DNA of 64,000 bases, taken from the NCBI GenBank assembly GCA_016808115.1, contig JAEQBH010009510.1, positions 27,674-91,673 of the forward strand, in the 5' to 3' direction. The translations under genes and the position numbers were made by a program. Position 1 is the stretch's first letter, and each line of letters opens with the position of its first letter. The notes below the pieces were generated by a model that was not told the origin of the DNA, ran no database searches, and saw only the letters and a list, made by a program, of their open reading frames with translations. Positions 56,301 through 64,000 of this stretch are shown one piece after another. Origin of the DNA: Tetrastigma voinierianum (taxonomy: Eukaryota > Streptophyta > Magnoliopsida > Vitales > Vitaceae).

Positions 56301-56745
56301 ATGGATTGAAGCCTAAACAACCTGTTGATCTTATCAAATTACGCCTCCCTCATTCGCACTTTCAGCTAAGAGGGTGGTACGAGGCCGTCATAGTACAAGA
56401 AATACATGATAAGGTGCGAGACAAAATCAAAATTAGCAATGAGAACTATAAAGAGGCAACAGATGCACATCGAAAATATATTCAGTTTCAAGATGGTGAC
56501 TTAGTAATGGTTCGTATCCGTCCAAAAAGATTTCCTTCAAGCACATAACAAAAGCTACAACCAAATAGAATGGGACCCTTTCGAGTATTGAAGCGATTGG
56601 GAGAGAATGCATATTTGTTAAAGCTTCGCATCAAAGCGCATTTTGTCCAATATCTACAATGTGCAGACTTGTATGCTTACCATGGCCATCAAAACGAGGC
56701 AAGTGCATAATTGAATCCTCAATTACCCACATCATCATAACCCAT
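56300..56745 (+). pseudogene. Gypsy integrase C-terminal tail
   Basis: The 80-codon frame 56306-56548 reads a helical segment with EIHDKVRDKIKISNENYKEA, then FQDGDLVMVRIRPKRFPSS. After a stop, the GPFRVLKRLGENAYLLKL segment (56569-56622) is the usual SH3-like end. No chromodomain is readable before the polypurine tract. Confidence 0.65.
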
Positions 56746-56954
56746 CTCTTGAGATTGAATATGTTCTAGATGATCAACTTGTCTCTACTCAACTAGGTGG
56801 CTACCATAAATTTTTGGTGAAATGACGAGGCAAATCACACTCTAAAAATACATGGATTACGACTACATATTTTAAGAAGCTTAATCATGATCTCTACGAA
56901 TTGTATCAAGCATCTAACTCGTAAAAGTCGAGTTCTTTCAAGCCAGGGGGGAAT

Positions 56955-57382
56955 TGATGAAGGAAAGCCTTTCAAAGTCTACTCAAGGATGAAAAATAAA
57001 TACAATTTAAATGAGAATTGTACTTGGAGTCAAATTATGATTACTGGTTAGAAAAGGATTTTCATTTTAAATTAGGATTATCAATTAGAGTGAAATTATG
57101 ATTCTTTTTGTTAGATTCAAAGTATGATTTTAGTCATAATAGGTTATTAGAATTTTAGTACATTTAGGACTTCTTAGAGAAGCCTATAAATAAGGCTATT
57201 TGATGTAAATCAATGACAGTTTTTTTGAGTAATAATATTTTATCTTTTGCAACTTCGAATGGTGAGACTCCATTGACTTTCCTCTAGGTGAGACTCCTAG
57301 AAGACCTTAAAGAGATTATAACGTTTCTAAATATCCCCTATGGTATATTCTTTCTATTTTGATTATCTAATTTTCCCTATCA
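56955..57382 (+). repeat. 3' LTR of the nested gypsy element
   Basis: It starts TGATGAAGGAAAG right after the polypurine tract and ends CCCTATCA. TATAAATA is at 57185-57192. It matches 52258-52681. Confidence 0.9.
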
Positions 57383-58371
57383 CATCTTTTATCTATATAT
57401 ATTTGATTCATTCCTTGTTCCTTTTCCCTAAACCCTAAATATAAAAACCTTTCTTTACCTGACCACATTGAGGCAATCCTTCAAGGTTGTCCTACATCAA
57501 AAGGTACAAAAGATTTTAAAAAAAAAATTGTTTGGGAGAGAAAAACTGATTTGCTAACCATAAATTTTGGTTGACAAAAAAAAAACTATCTTTTTTAAAG
57601 GGAAAGATTCCTTGTTTATCCGTATTAAAGGGCAAAAAAAATTTGCCTTTTCCTTTTTGTGGGGAACAAGTTGCGTGAGATTTTGACTTCAAAAAAAAAT
57701 TTGTTTTCTTAAGGAAAAGATAAAATGTTTTTGAAACGCCGACTAAGAGGTCATTTTAAGGAAAACAAAAAAAGGTTTCTCAAAAAATGGGAAAGACTTT
57801 TTGGGAAAAAAAAAGGAAGTTGTTCATTCGACCCTTCAGAAAAAAAATTGGTTGATGTTACAACAAAAAATAAAAAAATAAAAAGATTACCTTTTACAAG
57901 AAAATGTTTAAAAACCAAACAAACAAAGTGGTTTGTTGGAGAAAATCCTTGGTACAAAAGTACAATGAAGGGAATTGAATACATGACTTAGCATTCAAGA
58001 GGGAAATGCTTTATCACTAGGCTACATGCTTAGTTGTGGTTTTTTATAGAATACATGATAAGGAGATAAGCCTATAAGGCTAAACTATACATTGCTTTAA
58101 GTTTGTGTCAATTCCTTTTTAGTCTTAGGGAATTGGAAATTACGATACAAAGAAGTTCTATCTAAGGAGTTTGGATCTTAAACGAGACCGTTTGTGACCC
58201 CTCAAATTTTTCCTTTGAACTAAACATTTTGTCTAAGGATATTGGTTCTGGCTTGGGTTCTATACCCTACCAGTCTTTCTTGTGAATACTCTTTAACACA
58301 CTATTTTCAATTATTCTAAGAATTGGTTTTAGGAATAGAAAATTGACACAATTTTTATAATTTTGCAGAGA
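57383..58371. other. Copia leader, second part
   Basis: A-rich sequence like 51701-52257, with several A8-A9 runs. The Lys-rich 88-codon frame at 57725-57991 and its minus-strand shadow are by-products of composition. The last 30 bases before 58372 lead into the gag start. Confidence 0.5.
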
Positions 58372-59370
58372 AATGGACTCTAATTCCAACAATGTTGTTC
58401 CAGTAGCATCTTTCCAAGTGGCGACCCCTACTGTGGCATAAGTGTCAATGATGCCTACTGTTGTGCTTATCTCTATCTCACCTGGAGAAAGGCCAAAGAA
58501 GTTCAATGGACTAAACTTTGAAAGGTGACAACATAAGATGTTATTCTACCTGACCATATTGAATATTGCAAGATTCTTGGATCAAGATAATTCCTAAGCT
58601 CAAAGAAGATGAGCATGATATCCAAGTCATCAAAGACGCGGATGTTTGGAAACATTCGACTCCTCTACGCAGAACTATGTGATGAATGCTTGACTAATTC
58701 TCTTATACAATGTATCTCGCATAAGAAACAGTCAAAGAGCTATGGGAATCACTAGATCGGAAATATAAAATTGAGGATATTGAGGCCAAGTAGTTTATCG
58801 ATCATGGGTAGTTTCAATCACAAATGGTATATTCCAAGACTGTGGTCACCAAGTTCAAGAACTTCATGTGTAATCCTCCATGAGACATGATAAGCGGGAA
58901 TAATGTAAATAAATGATTTCAAGTTGCAGCTATTATTTGTAGTACTGACTATTTTAAAAGACACTACTCAAGCATAAGAGAAAGGAGATGAGCATCGAAG
59001 ATCTAATTATTAGACTTTACATCAAAGAAGACAATAAAGGATCTAAGAAGAAATGGGCACACAATCTGGGCGAGGCCAAGGCCAACTTTGTGGAATATGG
59101 TTAAAGTTCCAAGTTCAAGAAAGCTAAAAACAAAGGGAAAGGCAATAAACTGGGACCTAAACAGGGAATCTCTAAGAAGCAGAAGTTCCAAGGGAAATGT
59201 TTCAACTATGGGAAGCAAGGTCACAAATCTTCGGATTATAGACTGCCAAAGAGGAACAAACCCAAGAAAGCCAATGTGATTGATGGCATCACCAAGGATG
59301 TGTCTGACATTAACCTCATAGCAATAATCTCTGAGGTGAACTTAGTGGGATCTAGTCCTAAGGAATTGTG
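58372..59370 (+). pseudogene. Copia gag, broken, zinc knuckle mutated
   Basis: The probable start is ATG at 58373 (MDSNSNNVVPVASFQVATPT, then a stop). After that, ERPKKFNGLNFERWQHKMLF near 58489-58545 is the gag core. KHKRKEMSIEDLIIRLYIKE (58971-59028) and AHNLGEAKANFVEYG (59059-59103) follow, then a basic stretch. The zinc knuckle (59195-59240) reads KCFNYGKQGHKSSDYRLPK: the second and last Cys of the CCHC motif are both Tyr (TAT at 59207-59209 and 59237-59239). Gag would form the particle. Confidence 0.75.
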
Positions 59371-59715
59371 ACGACATCAAAAGTACTGGCCATGTGTTTC
59401 TGACAAGAAGATTTTCCACTTTCAACTGTTCAGATCGGGAAAAGGTTTTCATAGGAAACTCTACTACCCAAAATCAAAGGCCAAGGAAAGGTGGTCTTGA
59501 AGACGACTTCTCGAAATGAGGTACTCTAAGAAATGTATTGTATGTTCCTTAAATCCGCAAGAACTTGGTGTCTGGTTTATTGCTGAATAGTCATGGATTT
59601 CAGTTAATGTTTGAGTCAGATAAATTTCTCCTATCAAAGAGTGGTATATATGTTGGAAAATGGTATATGAGTAATGGTATGTGGAAGCTTAATGTAATGA
59701 CTATCATTAAGTCAT
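59371..59715 (+). pseudogene. Copia protease and pre-integrase region, broken
   Basis: A CVSDKKIFHF piece (59393-59422) follows the place where the catalytic Asp-Thr-Gly should be, and that box is not readable. NLVSGLLLNSHGF-type and FLLSKSGIYVG pieces (59558-59655) are the usual bridge, followed by MWKLNVMTI near 59680. Confidence 0.55.
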
Positions 59716-59717
59716 AA

Positions 59718-60660
59718 ATGAATAAAGCTAGTATTTATGCTTATATTCTTGAGTCTTCTAATCTATGTCATGGTAGATTAGGACATGTTAATTATGATAC
59801 ATTACGTAGATTAATTAACTTAAATCATATACCAACATTCCAAAATGATTCAAAACATATGTGTGAAACTTGTGTTGAAGTAAAACTGACCAGGTCATCT
59901 TTACAAAGTGTTGAAAGACACATTGTACCTCTTAACTTAATCCATAGTGCTATATGTGGTTTAAAGTTCGCATAAATGAAAGAGCTAGTAATAAATATTT
60001 ATTACTTTGTTGGATGATAGCACTGGGCATCATATGTGTGCTTACTCAAAAGTAAAGGGGATTTGTGCAATAGAGAAATTTGTTCTCTATAAAACCGAAG
60101 TTGAGAATCAACTCAACAAGAAAATTAAGGTGCAAAGAAGTGATCGAGGTGGTGAGTATGAATAGTCATTTATTGACTTTTGTGCTCAACATGGGATTAT
60201 ACATGAAACCATAACACATTATTCGCCTAAATCCAATGAAGTGGCTGAGCGAAAGAATCGCACTCTAAAGAAAATGATGAATGCAATGTTGATAAGTTCT
60301 GGTCTATCACAAAACATGTGGGGAGAAGTCATTTTGTTTGCTAATTACCTTTTGAATAAGGTATATAAAAAAAACAGAGAAGACTCATATGATTTGCGGA
60401 GATAATGATAGCTATCCTATAAATACTTCCGAGGTGGGGATGTCTTGCCAAAGTGGGAAGTTCCTCAACCTAAAAGTGGTTGGGGGAGCCAAGACCTAAA
60501 ACTATTGATTGTGTTTTCATTGGTTATGCACATAATATTGTTTATCAATTTCTTGTCCATGAGTCGAATATCCTAGATATTCATAAGAACACGATAATGG
60601 AATTGAGGAATGCATCATTCTTTGAAGATGTATTTCCATGAACCAAAGCAGAGTCTGTCA
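59718..60660 (+). pseudogene. Copia integrase, broken
   Basis: The 85-codon frame 59718-59975 holds the zinc-binding domain: LCHGRLGHVNYDTLRRLINL with the two His, and HMCETC with the two Cys. The core follows with LLDDST near 60009, VQRSDRGGEYE (60132-60163) with the second Asp, and HYSPKSNEVAERKNRTLKKM (60220-60278) with the catalytic Glu in VAERKNR. MWGEVILFANYLLNK lies at 60318-60362. IDCVFIGYAHN and HESNILDIHKNTIMELRNAS (60506-60610) end it. Confidence 0.75.
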
Positions 60661-60699
60661 TCAATAAAAAGTAAAGACTATTAATGAAAATAGTCAAGA

Positions 60700-61890
60700 T
60701 CAAGATAAAGACAGTGAGGTAGAACCTAGACGCAGTAAAAGAGTAAGGATGGAAAAATCATTTGGTCTAGATTTTCTAACTTACATGCTCGAAGAGGAAC
60801 CTCAAACCTAAAAAGAAACAGTGAACTCTATGAAGGGTCTCATGTGGAAAGAGGCCATTAAGAGTGAAATTGATTCCATATCAGATAATCATGCTTGGGA
60901 ATCCAATGATCTTCCACCAAAGTTGTAAAACCTTTAAGTTCCAAGTGGGTTTTCAAAAGAAAAGGAAAGTAGATGGATCAATTGACAAGATCAAATCAAT
61001 ACTTGTGATCAAAGGCTACGAACAAACTGAAGACCTTAATTATTTTGACACATATTCTCCTATGATGATGTACTCCATATGATGGTGCCAAATTACTACT
61101 TTGAGGGAACCTGAAGACATCAAATGGATGTGATAAATAACTTTCTTAATGGAGATTTAGATGAAGAAAATACCCACACGGAGCAACCTCGAAGGGTTTT
61201 TCGCTTCCAAGATAAGAAAAGAAAAATCTACAAATTGGTGAAATCGTCAGACAGGTTCAAACAAGCACCAAACAATGGCATGAGTAATTTTGACAATGTC
61301 ATGATGTCATGACTTCAAAAATTCATGATTGTGGATAAGAGTGTGTATGTCAAGGACACAAACATGGATATTTCATTGTATGTCCTGCAGACGTAGATGG
61401 TACGCCATTGTTGTGAAAAGATGATAAGATGATTGGCATATACTAAGAACATGTTGAATTCAAGGTTCGACATGAAATAATTGGGTGACTTATCGATGTT
61501 ATAAGAGGAATAAAAATCAAAAAGAACATCTGATGACTCATTCTAAGTCGGGCCACACTATGTTGAAAAATATTCTCGAAAGTTTGACAAAGATAATTCG
61601 CATAACCAAAAACACCAAGATGTAACCTCACATTTCTCTAAGAATAAAGCAAAGACTGTGTTTCTAAAGTAGAATACTCTTGTGGTAATAGGCACCTAAT
61701 GTACTTAATGAGTTGTACAAGACTAGACATAGCCTATGCAGTCAATAAATTGAGGGATATACCTAGTAACCTGAGCTACATTGGCAAGGAATTACAGAGT
61801 ATTAAAATACTTACGATTTACTCTCGTGATTATGGGGTTGCACTTTCACACAAGATATCTTGTTGTACTTCAAGGATTTAGCAATGCTAA
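60700..61890 (+). pseudogene. Copia reverse transcriptase, catalytic box lost
   Basis: An RRSKRVR-type basic piece (60729-60750) is followed by MKGLMWKEAIKSEIDSI (60831-60880) at the RT start. Then come SKWVFKRKGK (60940-60970), a VDGSIDKIKSILVIKGYEQT segment (60970-61030) and YFDTYSPM (61040-61063). Next are FLNGDLDEEN (61140-61170) and a KLVKSSDRFKQAPNN segment (61234-61278). Where the YVDDM box belongs (61378-61412) the sequence reads YVLQT then a stop. LMYLMSCTRLDIAYAVNKL (61692-61753) marks the thumb end. Confidence 0.7.
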
Positions 61891-62340
61891 TCGATATCTA
61901 ATGTTAAAGACTCAAAATCCCAAAGTGGTTATGTATCTCACATCGAGGAGGACCCGCCTCATGGAAATTCTCAAACAACGTATCACATATCCACAATGCC
62001 ACTTGAGCTTTATAGACTAAACAAATGTGGGGAAGAGGTTGAATGGCTACACCACTTTTGGAGGATATGACAAGATAGCCAAAACATATGCCTCAATATA
62101 CAAGGGCATTGCGATAGTCAATCAAGCATTCTTCCAGAGCACAAAATAAGATGTACAATGGTAAGTCTGTACATATTCATAGAAAACACCATTAGACTAC
62201 TCTCAACTAGGGTTATCTCTCTAAATTATGTTAAATCTAAGGATAACATTGTGGATCCGCTAACCAAAGGGTTGAATAGAGAGTTAGTTGAAAAGTCATC
62301 GAGGGGAATTAAGACTAAAGCCCATAAAAGAATAAATTAG
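61891..62340 (+). pseudogene. Copia RNase H, broken
   Basis: Broken frames include a DSKSQSGYVSHIEEDP-type piece near 61910-61955 and a final frame 62158-62340. The latter carries VISLNYVKSKDNIVDPLTKG and LNRELVEKSSRG, the standard end of the copia polyprotein, before a stop at 62338-62340. Confidence 0.65.
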
Positions 62341-62867
62341 CTGATTGGAGATCCTAAGATCTAGGTTCATGGAAAACTAAATTGTAAAGACTTTGATTTG
62401 ATCATTGTGGGAATATTCTCTTATCCATTCTTATGATGAAACAACGATGCTTATTCGAAGAAGGTTAAGGTATGCTTTTTAATGATCTCTATGCATTGGA
62501 AAAAAGTAACATGAGCTACACTTAATTTAAGAGATCACCTATGTAAGAGTAAAGTGGGGCCGCTTCAAAGCGAATTGAATAGGGCACAATTCCTATTAAA
62601 CTCTTGCAAAACCAAGCGCATGTTCATGGCCAAAACGAACATAAAAGTGAGAATTGAGAAATGTTAGGAAGATTCTTGTGTGAGGTATGTCGTCATCTAC
62701 ACAAATAACAGAATGGTTCAAGGACATCGTGTCTACTATTTAGTTAGCAGAGTAAACATAATTTTACTAGGGACAGTTCAAAGGGTAACACCTACCTCTC
62801 CTATGTGTTTCAACCGCAGGCCATCGCTTGTCATGCCTTTCGTGTTAATTTCATTCATGTGGGAAAT
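62341..62867. other. Copia 3' untranslated region with polypurine tract
   Basis: About 530 bases between the polyprotein stop and the 3' LTR. The last twelve, CATGTGGGAAAT, are a good copia polypurine tract. The 79-codon frame at 62680-62919 runs across the LTR border and is not taken as a gene. Confidence 0.55.
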
Positions 62868-63242
62868 CATTTCGGATCTCCTTATCCGCTTAATGAAATT
62901 AATTTTTGTTTCGTTTTGAACGTTTGATAAAGGAATTAAAACTTTATTACCTTTGTTTATTAATCTCTTCCATCAACTCCTAAATATCGTAGCTTCATCA
63001 CTCTTCCGTTCTTCTATCTTCATGTGCACTATTTTATAGGTGTCGTGATCTCCTCCGAAATACGCCACAAAACTCTACCTAAAGCGTTCTTCCTCATTCC
63101 TCTAATTGAATACAGCCTAATAATAGAGTAAGCCCATTTCAAGCCCATAGTGGTGCAAAGTTCTGGTTTAATTATCTATCAAGTCGCTTTCATCCTAGAA
63201 AATGCATTTCAAGATGATATTCTCCCAAAGACCAGAGGAGAC
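62868..63242 (+). repeat. 3' LTR of the plus-strand copia element
   Basis: It begins CATTTCGGATCTCCTTATCCG and matches 51351-51700, including TATAGGTGTC (63037). The right edge is taken where a different LTR appears to start (TGATGAGTAACAAATAATC at 63243). Confidence 0.65.
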
Positions 63243-64000
63243 TGATGAGTAACAAATAATCATTTTGTCTCTATGTTTTACTTAGTTTTTAGTACTTTTA
63301 CAATATAAATAAGTGCTCTAATGCTCTAAATTTTCATATTTATGATTAGGCCAACCATTGGGTGGAGCGGAGCGAAAATAAAGCAAAAAAGTCCAAAAAT
63401 CAGCAAATTCAACATTCAGCAGCAACTACTTTATTTTGATCATTTCAACTGTAGAATGGACTCCATGGCTCCAACCTTTGTATATATGGATAGTAGACTT
63501 CTCAAGATTTCTGAAAAAGGTCTTATTCACTTAATTTGGACTTCAAATGATCAAGTTATGGCTTTTAGAACTTGAAGGAAGAAGATAAGAGCTGACTAGT
63601 TGGCACACTTTGTGAATTCACTATTTAACATCACACCTAAGCTACATCCATATTCTACACTCTATAAGCTTTCCAATAAGACCAAGCTTGCTCAAATCAA
63701 AGTTTATACAAGAAAGTTATGGCCTCAAAAAGTGAAGAGAAATTACAAAGGAGCAATCCACGGTGCAGCTTGAAAAAACTCACATTGTAGCTTGAGAAAA
63801 CCCACACTGCAGCATGAGTTTTCCATGCTGCAACATGGATATGCTCACAAGGGACCAATAGCTTGCCATTTTTCCAAGCTACAACATAGATTTATCACGC
63901 TATAGCATGGATGTCGAGCCTAAAGTTGTTGAAGCCCATTTTTCACGCCCTCTCTTTGCTTGGCTTATAAAATGGACAAGATTAAAGGCTTTAGAGGGAG
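63243..64000 (+). repeat. Partial LTR-like sequence, cut by window end
   Basis: The segment starts TGATGAGTAACAAATAATC and runs to the end with LTR-like features. A promoter TATAAAA lies at 63966-63972, following CTTTGCTTGGC. An upstream block repeats (C/T)TG(C/T)AGC(T/A)TGA-type words at 63762, 63786, 63809 and 63830. No second copy lies in the window, so the LTR call depends on the structure alone. The frame at 63342-63575 is not convincing. Confidence 0.45.
63966..63972 (+). promoter_or_regulatory. Possible LTR TATA box
   Basis: TATAAAA followed by TGGACAAGATTAAAGGC. The layout resembles the core promoter of plant gypsy LTRs, but it is supported by one copy only. Confidence 0.4.

Larger units (their letters stand above)
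52258..57382 (+). mobile_element. Ty3/gypsy element nested in the copia leader
   Basis: LTRs 52258-52681 and 56955-57382 (about 425 bases each) flank plus-strand gag, zinc knuckle, RT, RNase H and integrase. Both LTRs start TGATGAAGGAAAG and carry TATAAATA boxes. A polypurine tract AGGGGGGAAT (56945-56954) abuts the 3' LTR. The integrase end has a GPFRVLKRLGENAYLLKL segment, like chromovirus-type gypsy elements. The flanking 5-mers do not match (GAAAG, CATCT), so no target duplication can be named. Frames are broken in many places, but the LTR pair is more alike than those of the other elements, so this is probably one of the younger insertions. Confidence 0.85.
51351..63242 (+). mobile_element. 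Ty1/copia element with a gypsy element in its leader
   Basis: Short LTRs (about 51351-51700 and 62868-63242) flank a plus-strand gag, protease region, integrase, RT and RNase H (58372-62340) in Ty1/copia order. Before gag lies an unusually A-rich leader in two parts (51701-52257 and 57383-58371), separated by a complete Ty3/gypsy element. Between RNase H and the 3' LTR are about 530 bases ending in a polypurine tract CATGTGGGAAAT (62856-62867). Frames are heavily broken. I could not fix a target duplication because another LTR starts at the right edge. Confidence 0.8.

Noticed and set aside
57725..57991. 88-codon Lys-rich frame as a small protein
   Set aside because: It lies in the A-run-rich copia leader and is explained by composition.
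51346..63260. ATAAT (51346-51350, 63256-63260) as target duplication of the plus-strand copia element
   Set aside because: A different LTR-like sequence seems to begin at 63243, so the right copy lies inside another element. The match is a low-information AT word.

Overview
This is a plant nuclear window made almost entirely of nested, decayed transposable elements. The evidence is plant-type Ty3/gypsy (Tat-like and Del/Tekay-like), Ty1/copia and hAT families, methionine-initiator-tRNA-type primer sites, and long AT-rich spacers. I found no intact host gene, no tRNA or rRNA, and no bacterial-style operon. A repeat-rich, probably pericentromeric dicot region is a reasonable inference; the species cannot be fixed from the sequence. 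Every coding region is broken by stops and indels every 100-300 bases. That fits old insertions, and residual sequencing or assembly error cannot be excluded.

Layout. (1) About 517-13628: a Tat-type Ty3/gypsy element on the plus strand. It has decayed gag, protease, RT, two RNase H regions and integrase, then a purine tract and three tandem arrays between pol and the 3' LTR. (2) 13795-24290: a pair of long inverted arms. Between or inside them lie a small TRIM-like retroelement, a 1.13 kb non-autonomous hAT element (8-bp target duplication ATTCAAAC) and a second Tat-like element at 16726-23580 (duplication TATTA). The interior of that second element is almost wholly a tandem array of about 50/100 bp units, itself interrupted by a 1.8 kb solo LTR at 18858-20660. 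(3) 24300-28216: AT-rich spacer. (4) 28222-32989: a minus-strand Ty1/copia element (duplication TTTTG) that has lost nearly all of its reverse transcriptase. (5) 34301-51179: a hAT transposon with a minus-strand transposase pseudogene. A solo LTR (duplication CTATC) has landed just after its start codon, and that solo LTR is split by a 9.5 kb Del/Tekay-like Ty3/gypsy element. (6) 51351-63242: a plus-strand Ty1/copia element whose untranslated leader holds a 5.1 kb Ty3/gypsy element. (7) 63243-64000: the start of another LTR, cut by the window edge.

The elements do not work together as a system. Each copied or moved itself, and they now form a readable order of insertions: the hAT came before the LTR in its start codon, and that LTR came before the gypsy element inside it. 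The most novel material is the set of tandem arrays inside the two Tat-like elements, which look like satellite DNA in the making, and the start-codon insertion whose empty site can be read directly from the sequence.
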